Assembly (NCBI RefSeq): GCF_907165205.1
Contig: NC_058189.1
Coordinates: 41,256,270-41,320,269 of the forward strand
Direction: 5' to 3'
DNA: 64,000 bases
From: Coccinella septempunctata
Taxonomy: Eukaryota; Arthropoda; Insecta; Coleoptera; Coccinellidae
Below the pieces are notes generated by a model. The model saw only the letters and a program-made list of their open reading frames with translations, did no database searches and was not told the DNA's origin. Position 1 is the first letter of the stretch. The number at the start of each line of letters is the position of its first letter. Shown here piece by piece: positions 12,282 to 25,049 of the stretch. The position numbers were made by a program, and so were the translations under genes.

Positions 12282-12429
12282 TAATTATCAATATTGGTTG
12301 AATTACGGATGTACTAGAACGCAGAAACATTTCGAACCAATAATTTTTTATTATTATTTATATATTTATTGTTCTTCAAATGTTGGAAGAGACAACCTCA
12401 ATTTTTTATTTAAATTTCGCTTATAATGT

Positions 12430-13110
12430 ATAATTGACTAGTATGTCATGCACCCTCTTCGATGTTAAGAGGAAATTTACCTCCTGCAAAAAATCCCATG
12501 TAAATGCAGTGAAATTATCGCAAAAGAGAAAGAGCTCTGCTACAATTGCACAGAGTATATCCATAGTAATTCCATTCAACGTCAGTTTTTCAAGTGGGAT
12601 CAAAAATCTATTGAAAATGTCCCGTTGTGGTCGTGTTCCATTAAAGGCTTTAAAAAAAATGTAGGAAAAAGAAGCAAATGACACGAAACAGAACAGAAAA
12701 TACGTGAGGCGTCAGTTTATGAGCTTCTGTGCTGAGAAAAATTATATGTCAAATGAAAAAACCATAGATAGCCTGGAAAAAACACAAATCAATGCTCCGG
12801 CAAAAATATTAACGCATTTTCAATATGCTTAAGTAAAATAGCGATGAGTACAAAGAATATAGTGTTGAAACGATTTGGAATATTACCGCTAAATTACAGA
12901 TGGAAAAATGTTTCACTGAAAACAACATCAATTTGAACCCTTTCACTAATATTGAGTTCAAAGCAGTCAGAGAGGGAAAAATGCCAAGAGAAAACGACTA
13001 CCCGTCCACAGTAGAGTGCAGTTCTTCTGAAGTACGATGAATTCCAGAACATGGTTCGTGATTGCTACGAAAACACGAATGGTGGAGAAGGCTACAAGTG
13101 CTTAATTTCA
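12430..13110 (+). other. Possible coding fossil
   Basis: Read on the + strand, this stretch gives 76 open codons from 12434 and, after stops and frame changes, a segment with coding-like texture near 12880-13010 (LQMEKCFTENNINLNPFT, then EFKAVREGK). The pattern NPFT..EF...R recalls insect proteins related to DIRS/Crypton tyrosine recombinases (KIAA1958-like), but from memory only and weakly. Multiple stops rule out an active gene. Confidence 0.2.
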
Positions 13111-13277
13111 TTCTTTAAAAAAGAAGAATATAAAGTAGGTGAAAAAAAAAGAATTATTTACGATACTGGGTTTACCTAATGTACTAAGACGACGCTTGGA
13201 GGGGAAAATCCAGTCTCTTCTCTGAAATGACTAATAATGTATAAAATAAATCCTGATTTGTGTCAAATTCGACTGTA

Positions 13278-13802
13278 CGGGGTGGGCAAAATTCGTTGTC
13301 TACTGAGAGGATCTCGAGATCTATAGCAGCTAGAAGAAAATGGACGATACATTTCCGAGCTCTCATCGGATAAAGAAAGAATGGTGAAAACCGCAGCCTC
13401 CTACGATGCTTCGTTTTTGAGTTTGACAATTTAGAAAACTTCTCATAACTTTTTTGTCTTTGAAGTTACAAATCTGTAACTTGAACCTTCTATACGCACT
13501 TTTTCACGTAGAATACACTGACGAGCTCAAAATATCATCATCAAAATCATTTTTCTAAATGCAAACTTTTATTGAATTAATTATTTTTGAACTGAAAAAA
13601 ATCTTTTGTTAGTAGATTCTACGTATATGAAAGTGCCTTAGAAAAAAAAAGTTATGAGAACTTTTCGGAATCGTCAAAATATCAATTTTTTTTTATAACT
13701 CGAAATCTAAAAATGATAGGCCGATTCTGTTTCCATATTTGGATTAGTCAAGAAAAAAGAGCTAGAGATCCCCTCAGTAGACAACGAATTTTGCTCATCC
13801 TT
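13278..13802. mobile_element. 525-bp palindromic MITE, TA-flanked
   Basis: The ends CGGGGTGGGCAAAATTCG and, inverted, GGATGAGCAAAATTCG are followed by matching TTGTCTACTGAG..GGATCTC, and the interior is partly self-complementary as well (AGTTATGAGAA on both sides). TA lies outside both ends. A half copy of the same family is at 15470-15643. No coding capacity. Confidence 0.75.
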
Positions 13803-13809
13803 TACAAAA

Positions 13810-15460
13810 AATTCCTAAAACAGCGGTTTGGAATTAAAACAAAACCATTATTTCTCGCTTTAAATCCCGCTTATAAGATGGACAGAAAATGGTTTATAGA
13901 TATTCTTGCTGGAAGAAATACAGTAAGTTAATGGACTGTACTACAAACCAAAGCTTCTGATATAGAATAATTTCAAGCTCTCGTTACGACCTACGGCCGT
14001 CTCCAATAGCGGAAAAAGGGTGTGGGCGAGCAGCAACTAAAATAAAAATCACGACTCATTCGAATTCAATAACGCCATATCTTCAATTGGATGAAGATCA
14101 CGATGAAGAAATAGTTGAGAAAATGGTACATTTACTTGTTGTGAAAACGATTTGAGTTGAGAATTTTGAAACGTGCAAAAACAATTTCAATCTCCAGAAC
14201 ATTTGAGCATGAAAATATAGAAATCATAAGTAGTTATCGAAATAGCACAATATGATCGTTAAAAGTTCGGTTGATTGTGAAATGGCGTTGATTCGAGGGC
14301 ATTTTTGAGAAAATTCCTCGCTGTAATTAATTCTGCTTAACTTCGTCGAGAATTTTCAAATATAAACTTCATGGAATTCCGATGATAATCAAGCAATAAA
14401 GAATGAATTTCTTGAGATTTCTTTTCTTTCACGCAACATAAATTACCATAGGTTTCTGATTCAGTTATTCGAAGAATATTCCATTGAGCATCTGCTAAGG
14501 TTTTACTCTTGGAATGTTGCGTATCTTTCAAGTGTTTCGTGTACTAGTTTGAAATGTCACGTTGAAACCAGATTCATTTTTTTTTTATGACTAATTCAGC
14601 AGATTGAATGCATTTTCTTATCTCATCAAATTAAAAATGAAACCAGGTGTTTCATACTTTGCCTATAGTGAAAGGTAGTGCCTACCCTTTTACATGGTGT
14701 CCCACAAAAAAAGTCCAGCCGAATGCTTGATTTTTGTGCAAAACTTCCAGACCATTTTTTACATGGGGTGGATATCTTTTGATTGCAAATTCGTAGGTGT
14801 GCGATCTTCTCTTTAACATCCTGTAGAGTCGTGAATATGCTGAAAAAGAGCAAATTCCTGAAAATGATGGATCAACCTATTCCTACAGACATTTAATTTT
14901 CAATGGGGTTGCCAGCCTACCTAATGGATGATCCTTTCATTCAGTCATTATCTTACTTATAACTAATAACTTTATTACCAGTATTAGCCAGTACGCTAAG
15001 GAATCTTTATTTATTGGTGGCTAAAGTAACGAGTTGAATCATCAATTCAGAATAATGCTTTTTTCAATAATGGACTCTCTTATCGGAATTACCGATCGTC
15101 GAATCATTTTTTCTTTTTTTTCTATACATCTTTTTCCTCCCTCTTCCATCGGATATTATGAGAAAATTTTTGTATTCAATAACCCTTTTTCCATAGAAGA
15201 AATTAACTAATGAATTAAGTATTATTTGATAAAAAATTCAATAGCAATGTTTCATGGTAGTTAAGTATAATAATATATTAAGTCACACTAAGTCCCATAA
15301 TATCAAACGTATTTCATCGGTATTGTTCTTGTTCAATCATATCTTGAAAATGACTGGATCGAAAAATTTAATGAAATAATTTTTGAATACTCATAACAAA
15401 CTTCCTGTACAATGTTATAATCTTTTTCGAATAACTGTTGTAACAAGCGAGTGATTCAGC
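13810..15460. other. No recognisable gene
   Basis: AT-rich DNA with short ORFs only. A 75-codon minus-strand ORF at 14626-14853 has no motif I can trust. Confidence 0.45.
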
Positions 15461-15469
15461 ATGGTTGTA

Positions 15470-15643
15470 AATGGCAATTTCTCAATTTCTGTTTAGAACT
15501 CAAAATTTAGCAATGATAGGCCGGTTCTATTTTAAAATTTGGATTACTCAGAAAAAAAGAGCCAGAGACTGTGCCATCCGTTTTCTTCTAGCTGCTACAG
15601 TTCTCGAGATCCCCTCAGTAGACAACGGATTTTGCCTACCCTG
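15470..15643. mobile_element. Partial copy of the 13278 MITE family
   Basis: It contains ATGATAGGCCGGTTCTAT, TTGGATTACTCAGAAAAAAA and GATCCCCTCAGTAGACAACG, then TACCCTG before TA, matching the right half of the 13278-13802 element. The left terminus is not visible. Its end is closer to the shared CAGGGTR terminus than that of the longer copy. Confidence 0.7.
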
Positions 15644-15699
15644 TACGTTGATTTTAGGTGAAATCAAGGTGTGGTTGAATATTTATTTCAAAAAACACG

Positions 15700-16110
15700 T
15701 TAGAAATTCAACGAGTAACCTGTATTCAACGTCCACTAGGTACCACGTTCAAACGTATAAAACACGTTTTTCTACAAGCGTGCGCGTTCAACCTTTTTCC
15801 CGCACGCATTCCAAGTTGCAAAGAGTCACTTTCCCAAAGGGTGCGGGAAAAACGCCTGCTATTTCTTTCCCGCTCGCATTTTGGTGCTGTTCGTGCCCCG
15901 CAAAGTGATTTCTGCCACAGTAGTACAGGAAAATGATACTTTCGAGACAAAAAAGGGTGCAGGAAAATGGGCAAAATTCGTAGAAATAAAATGTTTCAAA
16001 CTCGTGCGTCGTGTCTTTCCGCACGCGACCACTATCATGGCGTTCTATGGTCAACTCTGCAGTCTCGTGCAAGAAAGTATTATTTTGTGCACTTATCTGG
16101 ATAATTAACT
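15700..16110. repeat. Region with repeated CCGCACGC words
   Basis: GC-richer than its surroundings. TTTCCCGCACGCAT (15797), TTTCCCGCTCGCAT (15867) and TTTCCGCACGCGAC (16016) repeat in the same orientation, and GGGTGCGGGAAAAACG (15839) is inverted. The short ORFs here on both strands are by-products of this structure. It may be a decayed element with subterminal repeats; the class is unknown. Confidence 0.4.
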
Positions 16111-16937
16111 AGTTTCAATATTTTTCGGATATCAACTTCAGATATTTCGAAAATACCAGTCTTGCTGGAGGATTGCTCTCTTTCCTAGTAACATTGTCTA
16201 CCAATTAATTGAGTACCTACTCAAAGCTAGGAATAAGCGAAAAATAACAGATGAAAAATTGATCAATCAGCTGATGAAATATCTGTGAATTTTGTCACTC
16301 GATTTCGATTTTAGGCACTACTTGAGCATTTCAGCATGAAGAATAAAGAATATTGGATATTACCTAAAAACCAACCTTGGAAATGGGAAAAACATACCAT
16401 GCATGTTGATAACATGACCATAATATTAATACTCCACTTTGAGTTAATCAAAACCTCAATTCCAAATATCAAGGAATAAATTATAATTCGTCAACATTAT
16501 ATTGCTGTTTTTTTATATATTCAACTACATAATTAAGGTATTAGAGGAAACCTCCAAATGAACGAAATGAAGTAAACAATCGTTGATGCAATTAATTCCT
16601 TGATAAACCTTGGTGAAACCAGTAATTTGAGTGATAAATTAAAGATGAAATTTAGCGTATCGAATAAATACGTCAGAGGTATAAACTGGTCAAACAATGT
16701 AATCAAAAAAGAGATTTACTCTAGAAATTGTCCGTTTATCAGTTCGAAATTGATTACACATTTTCAAATATCCAGTAAGGTTTAAAGCGGTTCTTGCTCG
16801 CCAGAGGTCAGATGAAGACTTTTGTCCTTTGTTCTGTTACCTCATTATGAAAATTGAATAACCTTCGGAATATTTGAAGAACATGCTTCCATGAACCAAA
16901 TTTAATCGTGATGCTGAATCATTCATGCCATAAACGA

Positions 16938-16967
16938 ACTTTCGAGGTACTATAGTACCTCGAAAGT
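16938..16967. repeat. Perfect 30-bp palindrome
   Basis: ACTTTCGAGGTACTA is followed directly by its exact reverse complement with no loop. It is the kind of structure left by a very short foldback repeat or bound by a dimeric protein. No repeated copy was found in the window. Confidence 0.7.
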
Positions 16968-17662
16968 AAACGAAGCACACGTTACAATGTTTGTCCAGAC
17001 TTATTTGAGGCAGGCTTAACGTTAAGTTAAGGCTTACTTATTCCTCTGATATCAGTGATATCTATAGCAGCTACCATAGCAATCACTGAAATAAGTATGA
17101 CTTACTAGTGTAAATGTGAATTTCCACTAATTTCCAACAAACAACTATAAACAATTTCAGCATATCTACCGAATAGTTGAGATACAATTTTTTTTCATTT
17201 TCTAGTAATGTGATCTACAGGTATTCTGCATAATTTTCTAGATATTCAAAAATTTTATAAGTAGCTAAGACGCCTATGTTATAGGTATGGTCAAAATCCT
17301 ATATTCCTGAGTTATAGGCCCTATAACTCAGAACCATCGAGGGTGTTTGCACTCAGACATTTAGACAGAATTCATTTTGACCACGAATATCTATGTGTCT
17401 ATTTCAATAGTTTTTTGCGTTTATAATAATCCAGTTATCTGTCTATCTGCCATTCTCAAAAATGTTTGCTGCTTCCTCCTATTTTTCGTGCCTCCTTGAG
17501 AAATTTTTTTCATTTCATGGTATTGATATTTCTTTTATGAAAAAGCAATTGAAAGTCAAATAATTAGGTATTCCCGGATATAGCTTTTTAGAAAAATTCT
17601 ATGATATATTTCATTCACTGATCGGAAATTCTAAGGATCTAACATCTCAGACTAAGGATTTA

Positions 17663-17770
17663 GTATTAACCGTCCACTCACTTTTATAAAAACAGTCGGT
17701 TGGCCCGGGAAATATGACACATTCCATATTGTATAGGACGAATATGTGAGATTATGACTCTTGTGAAAAA
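17663..17770. mobile_element. Terminal fragment of the AGTCGGTTGG MITE
   Basis: CACTTTTATAAAAACAGTCG then GTTGGCCCGGGAAAT, followed by a TGACACATTCCAT-like segment, aligns to the first 110 bp of the element at 11778. The other end is missing. Confidence 0.7.
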
Positions 17771-20089
17771 ATTTTTGGACCTTGGACCTCGCCTTGAAGT
17801 AGCCGTCACGATCCCGGGTACATTTTATTTCATGCCTAAATTCGTAGTTCTTCAACCTGTCGAATCCCTCATCCCTCGAAATACTCTATAGAAAACTATG
17901 CTGTGAAGAGCACTTTTCATCAGGATTAAATACCGCAGATAACGGTATCATTCATTTCTACGAGTATAATAATTCATTCAGTCAAAAGCCCCAAAGGGGG
18001 CTATTTAAAGAAATAGAACATGTTTTTGGATTGAACCAAACATCGTAGGTCTTCTTCGAAAGTTGATAGATACCTGAGCGAAAATTTTCTTAAAACTTTA
18101 AAAACTCTTCCGTTACATACGCACTTTCGGTAGAATTCACTGTTCAGTTGCATACAAAATAATCTCTGCCGTGTTCTTGCCAAAATTTTGTGGAGAATTC
18201 TCCAGAGAATTCTCGGCTGTTACAAACGGGCTTTATAGTTAACTAGCGTCGAAAAATAAGTCTGAAATCAACGACTTCATTTTCGACTTGTTTATGAAAG
18301 ATCGATCGACAAACATAAAGACAAACACACGGACTTTAACATTGATAATAGTAGTAAGGATTTTCAATGAATATGTCTGAATCTGAGAAAGTAGTATAAT
18401 TCAACTACCTAGTAATAAAAACAAGTTAAGGACCTGTGAAACGTGTGCGTTTCTAAAAACTCCGGATTATATTAAATTAATTATTATACCTTTCTGATGT
18501 GTTTTTGAATCTTGTGCCACTTGTCCAACATTTATGGCAGCCTAGTTGAATGTTGAACATTTTAAAATTGTACGGACTCAGCTTGAACTCGAGCTATACA
18601 ACCGAATTCAGCTCTTTAAAATCTCCATAGCTTTCCACATGAAACACATTCTTCTCTGAAACCTTGTATTGTAAGTGTCAAAAAAATTACTCCTGATCTA
18701 ATGCTTCAAATCCAACCGTTTCCAAGAAAAATGGCCTAAAACAATGACTAAGTACTGTAACATTTTGTTTATATTATGGTATGTTGCTACAAGCGTAGGC
18801 AGATGACCTTTTTGGTTTAGAATATCGATATTTATCGAAATATCTCCTTTCAATTTTAACAACGAAAATATGGGAAAAATTGCGATTGTTAATAGCCAAT
18901 TTCCAACATCCCTCGGGGAAGGATGCCTATTTGACCCTATATATTTGCACAAAATGTTTTCTGACAATGAATCACCTGTACAGTTTTTCTGCTTCTTTTG
19001 AACACTCTTATTTTAGTCCTGTAAATTAAAAACTAATTCAATAAGGAAATTTTTCACTAATATTTACCCACTCTGAAACTGATAAGATAATGTTTTTTTA
19101 GTATTCTTGCATTTCAATCTTATTTAGATTTCAACTTTTACGAAATTTCATTAGAGGTTTTCAAGGTCCAAACCACGGATTGAAACATTGAAGAAATAAA
19201 AATGGTGAATTGAATTATAATGCACTCTATTTATCAGCCAGTGCGTCACTGACAAGGTACGACTAAAACGTGTTACGAAATAGATATTATTTCTTGGTTG
19301 TGATTTTGAATGGTTTATTTTCTGAAAATCAACAGCAAATATAATATTTTTTTTTTCTAATTTTGACATATAAAGTGACACTCTTAAAACTAATTGACAT
19401 TTTGAAACGTAAAATATTTCGCAACTGATGTTGAAATGATACTTGCTCCCATAGTAATAGAATGAAAAATTAAATATTTCCGTCACTAGACGATTTAAAA
19501 AGAATCTGTGAAGGACGCTAGACCATTTTGGTACTACATATTAGTTTCAGTTTATAGCCACATCCTATTAAGAATTAGAGAAAATATTGTGTGAAACACG
19601 TTAGGAAACACTATTTTTCGTATTTTGCGTCATTTTGCGCAACAAGTGTAACGAGCTTATTACGAAAAATAATGCTTTTACCACCTGGTTGCACTAATAA
19701 CTAATCCATAATTATGTTTTTGGTCGTGACATAAGATAGAGACTTATGTAGTAGATATAACAAAAAATTTGCTTTTTTATTTTGACTGCAAATTGCAAAA
19801 TCCAGATTTCAGAAACACAAGGCGGAAAACAAAAAATCGACAATGAAACTATGAATAAATTCATAGACCAGAAAAAGAACGATGAAAACTTAGTAACTAT
19901 ATATCTGTTGTATAACAATATAGATTCGTTTGGGTTTGAATGTAGGCAAATTTTCCTCACGAGAATTCAATAATAAAAAATATAAAAATAAATTTCAATT
20001 ACTAGGGGAACACAATTTCAGTAGTTAGTAAGCAAAAATTGTTCAAGATTCTCGATGTGCCTAGACAGAATGATATGAGAATTATTTTC

Positions 20090-20600
20090 AACGAGGCCCA
20101 GATATCTGCTCGATTGTCGGTATCAAATAATAACTGCACATTCTTTTCCAAGGATATCCAACACACATAATGAAATACCCTGGCGGTGGTTTAGATCCAG
20201 TACGTATTTTCCCAGTGTTCTGTGCACCCGGACGTGTTACAGCAGGCAGGACACTATCTACATAGAAACTCCAGATGGGCACCAAGCAATGGGTTCGGTC
20301 TCTCTTTTGACTGAACACTTGCGTTCTGCAGCTGTGTGCAAGATTTTGTCTAACGCTCTTTTTCGCCCTGACCGGTGTTTGTTCCTGGTGGAGACCCGTG
20401 AGAGTGGAATCCAAACATTCATGAACAGGGATATACCGCACCCCTTACCTCTTGCGGATTGGCGTTGATTATTTTCGAGTTCACTTTAGACTGATTAGTC
20501 CGGGGTTGCAACACAGGACCAATTAATCAACTATGTCGACCCCCATCATAGCACATGTGATAAAATCATAATGGGGTTAGATTTGTACGCGGGGTGTTCC
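20090..20600. other. GC-richer unique stretch
   Basis: Composition differs from the flanks and the 117-codon minus-strand ORF at 20088-20441 spans it, but the translation carries no motif I recognise and I see no splice pair. No matching copy elsewhere in the window. It might be an old exon, a regulatory element or a fragment of an unknown repeat. Confidence 0.25.
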
Positions 20601-20660
20601 GAATATTAAAGACAGGTCGTGCGATATTAAAACACTGTTTTGATTTAGGTATTCAATATA

Positions 20661-21037
20661 CAGGGTGTTAAAGTTAGAATTTTTATATTCATTGATTATT
20701 GTATTAGAAATACCGAATTTGATATATCAAAATTAAACTAACACTAACTGAATTTTCATGAAAATTTGGATTTCGAAAGAATCGTGAAAATTTTTTTCTC
20801 GATAGCAGTATCAGATACGACAAAACTACAGAAGATCATGAAGTTAAGTATTTCATTTATTTTCATATTTTTTCAAATTACAGTGGCTCACCAAAAATAG
20901 TACCTACCTACTGCAGGAAAACAGGAGGCATTGTTGAAGAAAAATGTCACTCTGTAGATTTGCTATCACATGGTGTGAACTAACGATATAATATTTATGC
21001 CAAGAAGAAGAAGAAGAAATCTAACTTTAACACCCTG
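20661..21037. mobile_element. 377-bp TA-flanked MITE
   Basis: Inverted termini CAGGGTGTTAAAGTTAGA and TCTAACTTTAACACCCTG are perfect over 18 bp and flanked by TA (20659-20660 and 21038-21039). An (AAG)n run lies just inside the right end. It belongs to the CAGGGTG-ended class seen at 34475, 56299 and 57593, but its interior is unrelated to them. Confidence 0.85.
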
Positions 21038-21605
21038 TATCTCGAAAACGAATCGTTTGCGGTCCCATGTTTATGGGACATTTTTTTCTTATTTTACTCA
21101 AGGAATCTTCTCTGTTCTGTTGTACCTCCAATTTAGCAACACCCTGTATACAGAAAACAGCCTATAGCTTTCTTTGTATCGTAAGATATGATGGAAATCT
21201 TAAAACTATGCCATAAGGTAAAACTCAACGGTTTATAAATTATTGGATCTCTTATGAAAACAACGGTGGAATAGAGATTTTTTGTTTGGGAGGCTTTGCT
21301 TTCTACAGAATTTTTCTTTCCATTTTCAATATTTCAATTCTGTTACATTATAACACTGCTTTCCGTTTGGACCGGAAATGTACACGGTGTTAATGAGAAA
21401 ATCTTCAAGATGGACAAATCGAATTACTCGAAACTCAAGATTTTTAAATTATATCGATTGTACGTAGAAAAGTGGAGCATTTCACCAATATACCTACCTA
21501 AAAAGGAAACTTTCAAGGTTATCAAGGAAAAATTTGAAGCAAAGGAAAATGGCCATTTCCAACTGCTTGATTAGGCTTTGACTTTCAGAAACCACACAAA
21601 GAAAC

Positions 21606-23402
21606 TATAATTCATTCAAATTTATTTTAGCAGTCGGTTGGCCATGAAATAATTTTCTCAAGTTTTTGTAACTAGAACGAAGTTAGGTTGGCACTCATGA
21701 TATGTGGTTAATGTCATAACGCCGTTGCCAGAACTAATATCAATTTTTATAACGAAAATGCCGAAAGTGATTGAAAAAAAGAAACAGGGTTTCTGGAAGT
21801 ACTATTTAGAATTCAGGTCCGCTCATTCAAATAGTTATACCTTGATATTCTAAAATCCACAATACGTCAGACGGTAGCGAACATATTCAATGGTCGCATT
21901 CAGCGGACGAAACAGTTGCGCAACTGTTACCAAACGCTAGCGGAAACGTTCGGTGACATATGCGCTACATTCTCAACACGTTCTGGAGCGGACGCCATTT
22001 TTGGGAGCGGATTTGATTTGTGCTAGGTAGCGGTAGCGAAAAGGAGCGAAAGTTGGACTTGGCACTGAATAGTGGTTATTTAGTGTGGAAGATGTACGAG
22101 TTTGAGTTTGTTGATGAAAATGAAATCGAAATTGATGGTTAGAAATATAGAAGGATGTTGAATTTTCCATTTTTATATACAAGATGGTAAGTAGATGAAC
22201 CGCAATGGATACAGAGTACACCTAGTAAGTAATTTTTCACACAAAAAAACTGACTTAACCAGCACAAGGTTAACGAAACTTAAAAAATCCGTTTAATTAC
22301 GTCTTTCCTACAGACTTCTCAACCAATCAGCTGATCGTGACAGCTCGTTGGACTGCCTTATCCTATCTCGGCTTGCCAGCGGACGTTCAACATGTTCCCG
22401 ACCGCTACCGCTACAGATGGGTAGCAGAAGCGCTTTGCGCTCCGTCCGCTGAATGCGACCAATGTAAGAGAATTTATATAATGTTTCATCTGAATCTAAA
22501 CGACTTATATTTCAGCTGGATATTTCCACAATTAGAAAGAGTGTGAATGAAGAGGATGACAAAGAATTTCCTTCTATTGAGAGACCCAAAAATGTGGTGG
22601 CATTTGAGAATTTTATGTTTGAGTGAATTAATGCGAAAAGTTTCCTACAGGATTTTCGATAAATGTCATCGGAGAATAAGTTCCCTAAAATGGATTTTTC
22701 TATTTTTCATTTGACTTGTCCTATACAATGTAAATGTCTTAAGGTACTAATAAATACCTAATTATTATTATTACATCAATGTATTAAGATGAATAGCCAC
22801 AAACACGCGCAAGTTGCCCTGTTACTTGTTTATTCATGTGAAATTTTTGTTCAAAGGTAAAGTTCATCTTAACTTGAAACTTCCTTCAATTCCTTTTACT
22901 TATATTGATGCAAGTGCAAGATGATTTTTGTTGAAGAATTTAACATTGTAATTATCTGTTAATTCCTTCGGAAGATACCCATTCCCAACCACTGCATCAT
23001 ATGCATTTCATCTTCGGGTTAATATTTTTGAAATCTACAAATGATGTAACGTATTCAAGCTTTAGCCAAAGAAGATAACGAACATTAACTCTCCTCAAGC
23101 TAGTGCATATTATGACTCTGATCTCTTGTATTTTCCATGCAAATAACTGGATTTGGTATGCCTTCAATCAGTTTGTATAAACTTCAATTATGTTCGTCAC
23201 ATATTTTCTGAAGAGATTCGACATTGTGATAAAATACGTAATAACAGAAACTTTTACGTAGAACGGGCAACATAGCGTTGATTTAAAACCCAAAAATGTT
23301 TTGACAAGCTTCATAACCCCACATTTTCGTACTATACAGAGTGAAATGTGTCAAATTTCCATGGCCAACCGACTGCTAAAATAAAAGTGAATGAAGTATA
23401 TG
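21606..23402. mobile_element. AGTCGGTTGG MITE, inverted copy with insertions
   Basis: The same family as 11778-12281 in the opposite orientation. The left part (21606-21891) and the middle (22464-22571) match the complete copy. The outer terminus GGCCAACCGACTGCTAAAAT at 23363 with its TCCATTCAC-like tip ends near 23402. Two extra segments separate the pieces: the MITE at 21892-22460, and about 720 bp at 22572-23290 with no counterpart in the 504-bp copy. The latter is either another insertion or an internal part lost from the shorter copy. Confidence 0.75.
21892..22460. mobile_element. 569-bp MITE nested in the AGTCGGTTGG element
   Basis: The ends GGTCGCATTCAGCGGACG and CGTCCGCTGAATGCGACC are perfect inverted repeats. 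The empty site is visible in the complete relative at 11778 (complement of TTACATTGAATA), so the insertion point is exact; the flanks show a 3-bp AAT duplication. A 3-bp duplication suggests PIF/Harbinger, although the usual TWA target is not met. The GC-rich interior includes CCAATCAGCTGATCGTGACA, a promoter-like string. Confidence 0.85.
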
Positions 23403-24980
23403 TATTATAGAATACGATATTTCGATGAATTTTGACATTTCATGAATTGTATATAATATTTTGTTGATAACTCTGAAAGTTTTGCATTTTAGGTGTAGGG
23501 CATTTAGGTCCTTCCTCTTTTTGTACATAGAAGCGACAGAAATTATAAAAAATATAGGTTGTAATTAGAAAATTTCTGTTTTGATGGATACGATGTATCC
23601 AATCTGATAATCTTCTCGTATATCCTGAAGGTACGTTTTAGGTCCAAACGGTAAACAGTTTTATAATACTACATTATGGAAAAATTGGTGAAGATTTTTC
23701 TGAGATATATTCCAGAAAAATATTCCATAACGTGTAAACCGGAAGTAACAAATATCTGAAAATATTTTAGGGTGTCCATTGTCGAAAACCTTAGCATGCA
23801 AATTTTCAGCACGAAATATTGATCAGTTCTGCCAAAAAAAAGCATTCCCAAACTAGTTATCAACTACAACAAGAAAGAAAAATTATTTGATCGAATGAAT
23901 TCGTAACATAAGAGAAAGGATTTTTCTCTTATTGAAAATAAAAGAGTTATGATTCATTAAAGAAATTCTTTATATGAGCAGAAGGAAAGGAATTCTTTCT
24001 CACAAGACCCAAATGACGAAACACGATATTTTCCACCGTGTTTACCTATTTCAGGTACTCTGACTCTGAATGTTTCTAATAGAAAATCACATATCAACAG
24101 TGGAAATTCCTGTTCGGAACGATGCGAATTATAACTAACGGTTATTTGACAGCACCTGTCCAATAACCCCTATGCTAGCCTTCTTCCCTTTAGCATTTCA
24201 TGTCCGGGGTTGCTTTTTATCGAGTACCAAAAATTCATCAATATCACTCTTTAAATTGGACAATATGAGACGAAATAGTTCGGTTGACTGAAAAAAAAAA
24301 TTAATCAAATTGACACCACCACCTTATTGTTGACGTTGTGAAATGCAATGTCAACCCAATCATTCAAGTTAATTTTTTTGTACCGTGAAAATTTTGTTTC
24401 TTCATGAGTATGTGCAAGACATTTTTGGAAATATTAGGGTATGTAGAAATTTCCACAAAGAATGAATGTGGATTTTTCTACTCAATTAGAAGGGCATCCA
24501 ATTGTGCTCGGTCATATGAAGGTGGGGACTTATGAGTTTCTGGTTGTGGCCCTATCCTGTACACTTGTCGAAGATCACAATAATGAACTTTGTCCCCGTC
24601 TTCTGCCTAAGATTAACAAACTTATGGTCAAGTCTCTCTTACCCCCTGTTCAACTCCCCCATGAGTTAGGGAGACATGAGCCAATTTTCGGTTCCAGAAA
24701 AAAGAATTGCTGTACTCAAAATGTTCATCTCACCATCACTCTACTATTATCTATCGTAACCTATTTGGGAATGATATCTCGACGGAAACAATGAGTTGCT
24801 ACCATTTACAGATACAACTTAAGTTGTTTTGAGAGTGAAAATGTTTCCACCATATTTTCGCAAATTATGAATGATTTTGTAATTTCGAATGATAACAATT
24901 TATTAAAAATAATTTAGAAAAATGAGTTACTTCACAGGTCAATCATAGCAATAATAATAATGGACGGAAAAACTCTCGTC
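23403..24980. other. No recognisable gene
   Basis: AT-rich DNA. A 110-codon ORF at 24462-24794 shows no family motif and no splice context. Confidence 0.45.
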
Positions 24981-25049
24981 TCCTCATCAATATTACGAGA
25001 GGTAAAGTAAAATAGAGGTCAGTATATTCAAACTCAATGAAGGACCAGA

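Larger units (their letters stand above)
16111..20085. other. Featureless AT-rich stretch with small palindromes
   Basis: No supported gene. It holds a perfect 30-bp palindrome at 16938-16967, a smaller one at 17309-17334 (CTGAGTTATAGG and its complement) and one terminal fragment of the AGTCGGTTGG MITE family at 17663-17770. ORFs up to 111 codons lack motifs. Confidence 0.5.

Noticed and set aside
24462..24794. 110-codon ORF
   Set aside because: No recognisable motif, signal peptide or splice context; length is within chance expectation.
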